From assembly GCA_050043005.1 (NCBI GenBank), contig JBHJIZ010000139.1, forward strand, positions 1 to 9,376: a stretch of 9,376 nt of DNA, read 5' to 3'. Made by a program: the position numbers and the translations under genes. Positions 1 through 5,869 of the stretch are shown in pieces. The stretch is from Thermohalobaculum sp050043005 (GTDB taxonomy: Bacteria > Pseudomonadota > Alphaproteobacteria > Rhodobacterales > Rhodobacteraceae). Every line of letters starts with the position of its first letter. Positions within the stretch are counted from its first letter, which is position 1. The notes under the pieces are model-generated. The model was not told where the DNA came from. It did no database searches and saw nothing but the letters and a program-made list of their open reading frames with translations.

Positions 1-746
1 GCATGTGGGGCGGGATCACCACGCCGGACGAATTGCGGGCGATTGCCGATGCGGCGGACAAGTTCAGCGTCCCCACGGTCAAGGTCACTGGTGGACAGCG
101 CATCGATCTGCTTGGCGTACACAAACTTGACCTGCCGTCGATCTGGGCCGATCTGAACGCGGCAGGGCTGGTCTCGGGCCATGCCTATGCCAAGGGTCTC
201 CGCACCGTGAAGACCTGCGTCGGGACGGATCACTGCCGGTTCGGGACGCAGGATTCGACCGGTCTCGGCATCAAGATCGAGAAGGCGATGTGGGGGTCAT
301 GGACACCGCACAAGGTGAAGATGGCGGTCTCGGGCTGCCCCCGGAATTGCGCCGAGGCGACGTGCAAGGATGTTGGCGTCATCTGTGTGGATTCAGGCTA
401 TGAAGTCAGCGTCGCCGGTGCGGCGGGCATGGACGTCAAGGAAACCGAGTTCCTGGCAAAGGCCGAGACCGAGAACGAGACGCTCGATCTGATCATGGCG
501 TTCACGCAGATCTACCGCGAGAACGCGAAGTATCTTGACCGGCCTTATAAGTGGGTCGCCAAGGTCGGGCTGGACTGGGTCAAGGAGCGCGTGGTCGACG
601 ATCTGGACAATCGGGCGGCTCTGGTGGCGCGATTCAAGCACTCACAGTCGATCTATCAGGTCGATCCATGGGCTGAACGCGCGAACGACACGGTTACCGA
701 AAAGTGGAGCCCGATGGCGGATCTGACACTGGAGGCCGCCGAATGA
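1..746 (+). CDS. nirB: Assimilatory nitrite reductase [NAD(P)H] large subunit, C-terminal part (5' end outside window)
   Basis: This is the last 247 residues of NirB, the cytoplasmic flavoprotein that reduces nitrite to ammonium with NAD(P)H through FAD, Fe-S and siroheme centres. The reading frame is open to the window edge, and the first Met (base 3) is internal to the family's MWGG motif, so it is not a start. Visible are a nitrite/sulfite-reductase half-domain (GGQRIDLLGV, residues 30-39 of the visible part) and the siroheme/4Fe-4S ligands: C72 and C78 (CVGTDHC), then C112 and C116 in SGCPRNC, followed by a Lys-Asp-Val-Gly-Val tail that completes the family signature. The FAD/NADH domains and the BFD-like [2Fe-2S] region expected upstream are not in the window. 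Full-length relatives have roughly 800-850 residues. The stop overlaps the nirD start (ATGA). All visible ligands are intact. Confidence 0.96.
   Translation, partial: MWGGITTPDELRAIADAADKFSVPTVKVTGGQRIDLLGVHKLDLPSIWADLNAAGLVSGHAYAKGLRTVKTCVGTDHCRFGTQDSTGLGIKIEKAMWGSWTPHKVKMAVSGCPRNCAEATCKDVGVICVDSGYEVSVAGAAGMDVKETEFLAKAETENETLDLIMAFTQIYRENAKYLDRPYKWVAKVGLDWVKERVVDDLDNRAALVARFKHSQSIYQVDPWAERANDTVTEKWSPMADLTLEAAE
731..735 (+). promoter_or_regulatory. Ribosome binding site of nirD
   Basis: GGAGG lies 7 bases before the ATG at 743, inside the last codons of nirB. It supports that start over an in-frame upstream start at 704, which would add 13 residues with no similarity to NirD. Confidence 0.75.
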
Positions 747-1090
747 ACGCCCAGACGGAAACCTGGATCGACATCGGTGCGCTAGACGATATTCCGGTGC
801 GCGGCGCGCGTGTCATCCGCACGCGTGTCGGATGCGTCGCGTTGTTCCGCACGGCCAAGGACGAGGTTTTCGCGATCGATGATACCTGCCCGCACAAGAA
901 GGGGCCGCTGTCAGAGGGGATCGTGCACGGCAAGGCAGTGACATGCCCCCTGCACAACTGGGTGATTTCGCTCGAGACAGGTCTGGTGAAGGCGCCGGAT
1001 GAAGGATCCGTCCAGACGTATCCGGTGCGTGTATCAGAGGGTCGTGTTCAACTGGATCCGGCACAGCTTGCCCAAGGCGCTGGCGCGTGA
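743..1090 (+). CDS. nirD: Nitrite reductase small subunit, Rieske [2Fe-2S] type
   Basis: A 115-residue Rieske-fold protein, the small subunit or electron-transfer partner of NirB. The ligand pattern is complete: C49-x-H51 (TCPHKKGPLSEG) and C68-x2-H71 (TCPLHNW), so it should bind a real [2Fe-2S] cluster. From family knowledge, E. coli NirD keeps the fold but lacks these ligands, whereas the Paracoccus homologue NasG has them and passes electrons. Length and single-domain layout are normal for the family, and there is no signal peptide, so it acts in the cytoplasm. The ATG at 743 overlaps the nirB stop and has a strong GGAGG 7 bases upstream. Its own stop overlaps the possible GTG start of nasA. 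Inference: it shuttles electrons from NirB, possibly to the nitrate reductase as well. Confidence 0.94.
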   Translation: MNAQTETWIDIGALDDIPVRGARVIRTRVGCVALFRTAKDEVFAIDDTCPHKKGPLSEGIVHGKAVTCPLHNWVISLETGLVKAPDEGSVQTYPVRVSEGRVQLDPAQLAQGAGA

Positions 1091-3792
1091 GCCCGCGCGA
1101 CGCCGGATCGATTGCAGTGTCCTCTGCCGAGGATGGACAGATGGGCACTGCGGCGGCGTCGACCACCTGCACCACCTGTCCTTATTGCGGTGTCGGATGC
1201 GGTATCCTGGCGACACCGGGTCCCGATGGTGTCGCGATAGCGGGCGATCCCAAGCACCCGGCCAACCTGGGACGTCTTTGCTCGAAGGGCTCCGCGCTGG
1301 GTGAGACGCTGTCACTGGATGGGCGCGTTCTAGCGCCGCGTTTGAACGGCAGAGACACCGGTTGGGACACAGCCATCGGTCTGGTGGCCGAACGCTTCCG
1401 AGCTGCCATTGAAACCCACGGGCCGGATAGCGTCGCATTCTACGTTTCGGGTCAGTTGCTGACCGAGGATTACTACGTCGCGAACAAGCTGATGAAAGGC
1501 TTCATCGGCTCGGCGAATATCGACACGAATTCGCGGCTTTGCATGGCCTCGTCAGTGGCAGGTCACAAGCGTGCCTTCGGATCGGACACGGTCCCCGGCA
1601 CCTATGAAGACCTCGAGCAGGCGGACCTGATCGTGCTGGTCGGCTCGAACCTCGCATGGTGCCACCCGGTGCTGTATCAGCGCATCGCAGCCGCCAAGGC
1701 GGAGCGACCGGAGATGAAGGTCGTCAACATCGCTCCACGCCGCACTGCGACTTCGGACCTGTCTGACATGCATCTGGCGTTGCGTCCTGGCACGGATGTG
1801 GCGCTGTTCAACGGACTTCTGGATCGGATCAACGCACAAGGGGCGGTCGACTGCGAATTCGTCACCGCCCATGTGTCCGAGTTCCCCGAAGCGCTCGAGT
1901 CCGCACGTCGCGGCGACCCCACTGTCACTGGGCTGACGCACAAAGAGTTGAAAGCCTTCTACGATCTCTGGATCCGTACCGAGAAGGTCGTCACGGTTTA
2001 CAGTCAGGGCGTGAACCAGTCGACCTCGGGCACGGACAAGGTCAACGCGATCCTGAATTGTCATCTCGCCACGGGTCGGATCGGCGAACCGGGCATGGGG
2101 CCTTTCTCGGTCACGGGTCAACCAAACGCCATGGGCGGGCGGGAGACCGGCGGGCTCGCAAACATGCTGGCGGCACATCTGGAGCTGACCGATCCGACAC
2201 ACCGCGCCGCGGTTCAGGCGTTCTGGAAATCCGGGCCGGTGGCGTGCAAGCCAGGTCTGAAAGCGGTTGATCTGTTCGACGCGTGCGCGCGTGGACGGAT
2301 CAAGGCGCTTTGGGTGATGTCTACGAATCCGGCCGTCTCGATGCCGGATGCGAACCGGGTGCGCGATGCGATCGCAGCCTGCGACTTCGTCGTCGTCTCG
2401 GACATCTTTCCCGATACCGATACGGCGAAACTGGCCGATGTGATCCTGCCGGCAACGGCCTGGGGCGAGAAGTCGGGAACCGTTACGAATTCGGACCGGA
2501 CGATCAGCCGCCAGCGTCCTTTCCTGCCCGCACCGGGTCAGGCGCGTCCGGACTGGCAAATCATCTGCGATGTCGCCTCGGCCATGGGCTGGCCCGATGC
2601 GTTCAACTTCCGGACTCCGTGCGAGATCTTTCGTGAGCACGCGGTCTTGTCGGGGGTTGCTGGCGCGCTGGGCCGGGATTTCGACATCAGCGGTTTGGCT
2701 GATATCTCGGACCACGAATACGAAGCACTGGAGCCTGTCAGATGGCCGGTGACAGCCACCCGAAGCGGTGGACGGTTCTTCGGTGACGGCCGGTTTTTCA
2801 CACCCAATGGTCGCGCCCGGATGCTGCCGGTACAGCACCGGCCGCTGGCGCAGCCAACCACGAAACAACATCCGTTCCGCTTGAACACCGGGCGCATCCG
2901 GGATCATTGGCACACCATGACACGGACCGCGCGTACGCCGCGCCTGAGCCAGCACATGGCCGAACCCTATGTCGAGATTCATCCATCTGACGCCGAGCGG
3001 CTGGAAATCGCGGCCGCAGACCTTGTCCGTGTCGCCTCGGACCATGGCGCTATGATCGCGCGTGCGCTGATCACGGATCGCACCGCACCGGGTGAGATCT
3101 TCGCACCGATGCATTGGACATCGTCCTGGGCATCGGATGGGCGGGTCGACGTGACGGTGCCAGCCAACACCGACCCGGTGTCTGGACAACCGGAACTCAA
3201 AGGCGCTGCCGTATCGCTCGAGCCGTTGCGTCCGGTCTGGTATGCCTTCGTCGCCTCCCGGTACGAGCCGGCGATCGGCGCTTTGCCAGGGCTTGCCTAT
3301 TGGGCGCGCGCGGTGACCCAAACCGGATGGCGGGCGGAACTGGCAGGCGATATCGCGCCGGTGTGCTGGGAGAGCCACGCGCGCCTGCTTTTGGGCGCGA
3401 CGCCCGCGGACGAGACGGTATCGCTGATCGACAAGGCAACCGGTCGGGCAAGGATTGTTGTATCGTCGGGCGGCACGCCCCTGGGCGCGGTTTTTATCGA
3501 CCGATCACCGGTCCAGGTGGCGCGCTCGCATGTGATCGCGGGGCTATTGGAGCTTCCCGCTGAGGCGCTATTGGCCGGACGGACCTCCGCCGATCAACCG
3601 GATCCGGGTGCGATCGTGTGCTCGTGCATGTCGGTCGGAGCCAACACCATTGCCAGAGCCGTCGGCGAGCATGGGCTGGGCAGCGTCGAGGCGATCGGTG
3701 AGGCGACCGGGGCAGGGACCAGTTGCGGGTCCTGCCGCCCTGAATTGCGGGCGTTCCTGTTGCCGGAAACGGTCAAGCTGGCCGCTGAATGA
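1087..3792 (+). CDS. nasA: Assimilatory nitrate reductase, molybdopterin catalytic subunit with C-terminal [2Fe-2S] domain
   Basis: This Mo-bis-MGD enzyme reduces nitrate to nitrite in the cytoplasm (nasA/narB; called nasC in Paracoccus). Visible domains: an N-terminal 4Fe-4S domain with C31, C34, C38 and C65 (TTCPYCGVGCG...RLCSKG); the molybdopterin oxidoreductase core with the expected Mo-ligand C152 in SRLCMASS; a dinucleotide-binding domain at about 590-705 (LNTGRIRDHWHTMTRT); and a C-terminal BFD-like [2Fe-2S] domain with C845, C847, C880 and C883 (CSC...CGSC), as in Klebsiella NasA. At 901 residues it is a normal size for the version with this extra domain. No Tat signal is present, which argues against periplasmic NapA. 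The start is uncertain: GTG 1087 overlaps the nirD stop (GTGA), while ATG 1141 has GAGGA (1129-1133) 7 bases upstream and gives an 883-residue protein with a more typical N-terminus. It lies between nirD and a TrpD2-like gene, overlapping both by 4 bases if GTG 1087 is the start. Confidence 0.95.
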   Translation: MSPRDAGSIAVSSAEDGQMGTAAASTTCTTCPYCGVGCGILATPGPDGVAIAGDPKHPANLGRLCSKGSALGETLSLDGRVLAPRLNGRDTGWDTAIGLVAERFRAAIETHGPDSVAFYVSGQLLTEDYYVANKLMKGFIGSANIDTNSRLCMASSVAGHKRAFGSDTVPGTYEDLEQADLIVLVGSNLAWCHPVLYQRIAAAKAERPEMKVVNIAPRRTATSDLSDMHLALRPGTDVALFNGLLDRINAQGAVDCEFVTAHVSEFPEALESARRGDPTVTGLTHKELKAFYDLWIRTEKVVTVYSQGVNQSTSGTDKVNAILNCHLATGRIGEPGMGPFSVTGQPNAMGGRETGGLANMLAAHLELTDPTHRAAVQAFWKSGPVACKPGLKAVDLFDACARGRIKALWVMSTNPAVSMPDANRVRDAIAACDFVVVSDIFPDTDTAKLADVILPATAWGEKSGTVTNSDRTISRQRPFLPAPGQARPDWQIICDVASAMGWPDAFNFRTPCEIFREHAVLSGVAGALGRDFDISGLADISDHEYEALEPVRWPVTATRSGGRFFGDGRFFTPNGRARMLPVQHRPLAQPTTKQHPFRLNTGRIRDHWHTMTRTARTPRLSQHMAEPYVEIHPSDAERLEIAAADLVRVASDHGAMIARALITDRTAPGEIFAPMHWTSSWASDGRVDVTVPANTDPVSGQPELKGAAVSLEPLRPVWYAFVASRYEPAIGALPGLAYWARAVTQTGWRAELAGDIAPVCWESHARLLLGATPADETVSLIDKATGRARIVVSSGGTPLGAVFIDRSPVQVARSHVIAGLLELPAEALLAGRTSADQPDPGAIVCSCMSVGANTIARAVGEHGLGSVEAIGEATGAGTSCGSCRPELRAFLLPETVKLAAE
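1129..1133 (+). promoter_or_regulatory. Possible ribosome binding site for an alternative nasA start
   Basis: GAGGA lies 7 bases before the in-frame ATG at 1141. The site is better placed than the AAGG (1073-1076) upstream of the GTG at 1087, so translation may start at 1141. That would remove 18 residues, all before the first cluster-binding cysteine. Confidence 0.4.
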
Positions 3793-4772
3793 GCCTGGCG
3801 CCCTACATTCGGGCCATGGGGCGCGGGCCATCGCGTGGTCGCTCCCTGACAATGGACGAAGCGCAGGATGCGATGGCGCAGATGCTGGCCGGAACGGCCG
3901 AGGCGTCCGCTATTGGCGCGCTGTTGATGCTGATGCGTTATCGCGGCGAAACGGCCGACGAAGTGGCGGGTTTCACGCAAGCAGCGCGCGCACATCTGGC
4001 TGGATGGCGCGGGATCGGTGCAGCACTCGACTGGCCATCCTATGCGGCGGGCCGGTCGCGCGGACTGCCCTGGTTCCTGTTGTCGGCACTGCTGGTCGCG
4101 CGGGCGGGGCACCCGGTTCTGCTGCACGGGTGGAACTCTCATCAGAACCCGATCGCAGATGTGAAGGGCGGGATCGATCGCCTTGGGATCCGCATCTGCG
4201 GCACACCGGATACAGCGCGTGAGGCACTGCATATGTCGGGGATCGCCTATGTTCCACTTGATGCGCTTTGCCCGCCTGTGCTCTCGCTTCTGAAGCTTCG
4301 GGACGTTCTTGGCTTGCGGTCTGCCGTGAACACGGTTTGCCGGATGCTCAATCCAGCCGGTGCCGGGACGATGGTGCAGGGGGTGTTTCATCCCTCGTAC
4401 CGGGAACTCCAGCAGGACGCGGCCGCCCTGCTTGGGCAAGACAACCTTGCGGTTTTGAAGGGGGGCGGAGGAGAGTTCGAGCGTCATCCAGGCAAGGCGG
4501 TCACGCTTTACGGCCTGGCAGAGGCAGAGCCGTTCACCGAGACGGCACCACGGCTGATCGATGCACACCGACGCCTTGGTGACTCGGGCGACGATCCAGA
4601 GCACCTGCTTGATGTGTGGCACGGGTCGGTCCGTGACGACTGGGCCGAGGCCATCATCATCGGGACGGCGGGACTGGCATTGAAAGCGCTGCGCCCCGCG
4701 CTTGGCCTGACCGAGGCAGAGGTACTCGCCCATGCGCAATGGCAATCACGCCATCAGAGTACGGCAGCATGA
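3789..4772 (+). CDS. TrpD2/YbiB-like glycosyltransferase-family-3 protein, function unknown
   Basis: A 327-residue protein with the anthranilate phosphoribosyltransferase (TrpD) fold. The N-terminal helical part (about 15-70, RSLTMDEAQDAMAQMLAG then MRYRGETADEVAGF) matches the small TrpD helical domain. An alpha/beta domain follows (from about 85, LPWFLLSALLVARAGHPVLLHG). It is not a true TrpD: the PRPP-binding GTGGD loop is replaced by AGRSRG (87-92), and a KGGGGEFER segment (224-232) stands where TrpD has its metal-binding acidic motif. These features fit the TrpD2 subfamily. E. coli YbiB of that group binds nucleic acid and is not needed for tryptophan synthesis. The start overlaps the nasA stop (ATGA) and the gene ends 7 bases before cysG, so it is co-transcribed with nitrate assimilation. 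No membrane segment or signal peptide is seen. Databases usually label it 'glycosyl transferase family protein'. Its substrate and role here are unknown. Confidence 0.85.
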   Translation: MSLAPYIRAMGRGPSRGRSLTMDEAQDAMAQMLAGTAEASAIGALLMLMRYRGETADEVAGFTQAARAHLAGWRGIGAALDWPSYAAGRSRGLPWFLLSALLVARAGHPVLLHGWNSHQNPIADVKGGIDRLGIRICGTPDTAREALHMSGIAYVPLDALCPPVLSLLKLRDVLGLRSAVNTVCRMLNPAGAGTMVQGVFHPSYRELQQDAAALLGQDNLAVLKGGGGEFERHPGKAVTLYGLAEAEPFTETAPRLIDAHRRLGDSGDDPEHLLDVWHGSVRDDWAEAIIIGTAGLALKALRPALGLTEAEVLAHAQWQSRHQSTAA

Positions 4773-4774
4773 GG
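4771..4774 (+). promoter_or_regulatory. Ribosome binding site of cysG
   Basis: GAGG begins inside the stop codon of the upstream gene and lies 5 bases before the ATG at 4780. It favours 4780 over the in-frame start at 4732, which would overlap the upstream gene and add 16 residues foreign to the family. Confidence 0.6.
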
Positions 4775-4779
4775 CGGCT

Positions 4780-5784
4780 ATGAAAACCTTTCCGATGTTC
4801 CTCAAGGTCGCTGGACGGCGCGTTGTCATCGTGGGTGGTGGCGAGCAGGCTGCGCAGAAGGCCCGGCTTGTGCTGAAGACGGAAGCCGATCTTGTGCTCG
4901 TCGCACCCGAGCTTGATCCTGAACTGCGCGACCTGGTCGAGACCGGCAGGGCCTGCCTGGCCGATGGCGCGTCGGCGGACATCTTCCAGAGCTGTGGGCT
5001 AGTGTTCTTGGCAACCGGCTGCAAGGGCGCGGACGCCGCCTGGCACGCACGCGCAAAGGCTGCAGGCGCGCTCGTGAACGTCGTGGACTATCCAGAGCTT
5101 TGTGACGCGATGACACCATCGATCGTCGACCGGGATCCGGTGGTCGTGGCGATCGGGACCGAAGGGACGGCACCGCTGCTGGGGCGTACGATCAAGACGC
5201 GGATCGAGGAGATGCTTCATACGCGGCTGGGCGCATATGCGGCGATGGCGGGGCGTCTGCGCGCCGAGGTTGCTCACCGTATCGCTGCAAAGGACAGGCG
5301 CGCATTCTGGCGATGGGTGTTCACGGGCGCACCTTGGCAGGCCTTTTCGTCGGGGCAGGAACGCGGTTCTGTTCAGATGATTAAACAGGCGATCCAGGGC
5401 GGATGTCGCACTGAGACGGGACATCTTTGCGTCGTCCATGGCGCCAGTGCTGCCGGACTGGTCCCCATGGCAGCGGTCCAGCGACTGCAGGAAGCCGATA
5501 TCATTTACCTGGACCGGGATGTCCCCGCCAGTGTTCTGGAACTCGCGCGGCGGGATGCAGAACGGGTCACTGTGAATGTAGACGGCGGGCCGGTGCCCTT
5601 GGGCGCGGGAATTGCTCAGATCTGCTGTCGAGCGGCAAGCGAACGCAATGTCGTCTACTTGAGCCAATCATCGGAGCCGTGGTGCAGCGCTTCGGTCGAC
5701 GGTCTCCCGCTCGAACAGTACCTCTGCGCACAGGCATTGCGCCCGGATCGTTCTGAGAATTCAGAACAGATCGCCGCATCCTAG
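4780..5784 (+). CDS. cysG: Siroheme synthase: precorrin-2 dehydrogenase/ferrochelatase with a degenerate, truncated methyltransferase half
   Basis: A 334-residue protein. Residues 1-200 form a CysG-B/Met8-type bifunctional enzyme that oxidises precorrin-2 to sirohydrochlorin with NAD+ and inserts Fe2+ to give siroheme, the NirB cofactor. Visible are the NAD-binding GGGEQAAQKA (19-28), the likely catalytic Asp D103 in NVVD, the MTPSIVDRDP segment (111-120), EGTAPLLGR (128-136) and the dimerisation helices (to about 190). Residues 214-300 align with the first third of the uroporphyrinogen-III methyltransferase half of CysG: RLQEADIIYLDRDV and LELARRDAERV are clear. However, the SAM-binding GAGPGDPxLLT loop is replaced by GASAAGLVPMA (221-231), and RLKGGDPFVFGRGG by YLSQSSEPWCS. 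The protein stops soon after, at 334 residues against about 460 in full CysG. The second half is therefore probably not catalytic, and precorrin-2 must come from another enzyme. It is the last gene of the operon. Confidence 0.9.
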   Translation: MKTFPMFLKVAGRRVVIVGGGEQAAQKARLVLKTEADLVLVAPELDPELRDLVETGRACLADGASADIFQSCGLVFLATGCKGADAAWHARAKAAGALVNVVDYPELCDAMTPSIVDRDPVVVAIGTEGTAPLLGRTIKTRIEEMLHTRLGAYAAMAGRLRAEVAHRIAAKDRRAFWRWVFTGAPWQAFSSGQERGSVQMIKQAIQGGCRTETGHLCVVHGASAAGLVPMAAVQRLQEADIIYLDRDVPASVLELARRDAERVTVNVDGGPVPLGAGIAQICCRAASERNVVYLSQSSEPWCSASVDGLPLEQYLCAQALRPDRSENSEQIAAS

Positions 5785-5830
5785 GGATATCGACGCTCGT
5801 TCACCCCGAATCTTAAAGAGTGCGTAAGCG

Positions 5831-5857
5831 AAAACCGGGCGGCACCGAGCCGCCCGG
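5831..5857 (-). terminator. Intrinsic terminator of katG, probably shared with the convergent nitrate operon
   Basis: A perfect 9-bp GC-rich stem (CCGGGCGGC at 5835-5843 pairs with GCCGCCCGG at 5849-5857) encloses a 5-base loop. On the - strand it is followed by TTTT (5834-5831), and it begins 12 bases past the katG stop. On the + strand the stem is followed only by CTTCATTT, so it is a weaker terminator for cysG. Confidence 0.8.
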
Positions 5858-5869
5858 CTTCATTTCAGG

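Noticed and set aside
3..5. ATG at the window start as a nirB start codon
   Set aside because: The Met lies inside the conserved MWGG segment of NirB, and the frame is open upstream to the window edge, so the gene continues outside.
1552..3378. A 608-codon open frame on the - strand inside nasA
   Set aside because: It is antisense to a well-supported molybdoenzyme. The Arg/His-rich translation has no family resemblance.
3594..4745. A 383-codon open frame on the - strand opposite the nasA end and the TrpD2-like gene
   Set aside because: It is the antisense shadow of two coupled + strand genes and has no recognisable motif.
5419..5869. A frameshift that would restore a full CysG methyltransferase half
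   Set aside because: Only 85 bases separate the cysG stop from the end of katG, and the tail stays in one frame with its own degenerate motifs. There is no room for the missing 130 residues.
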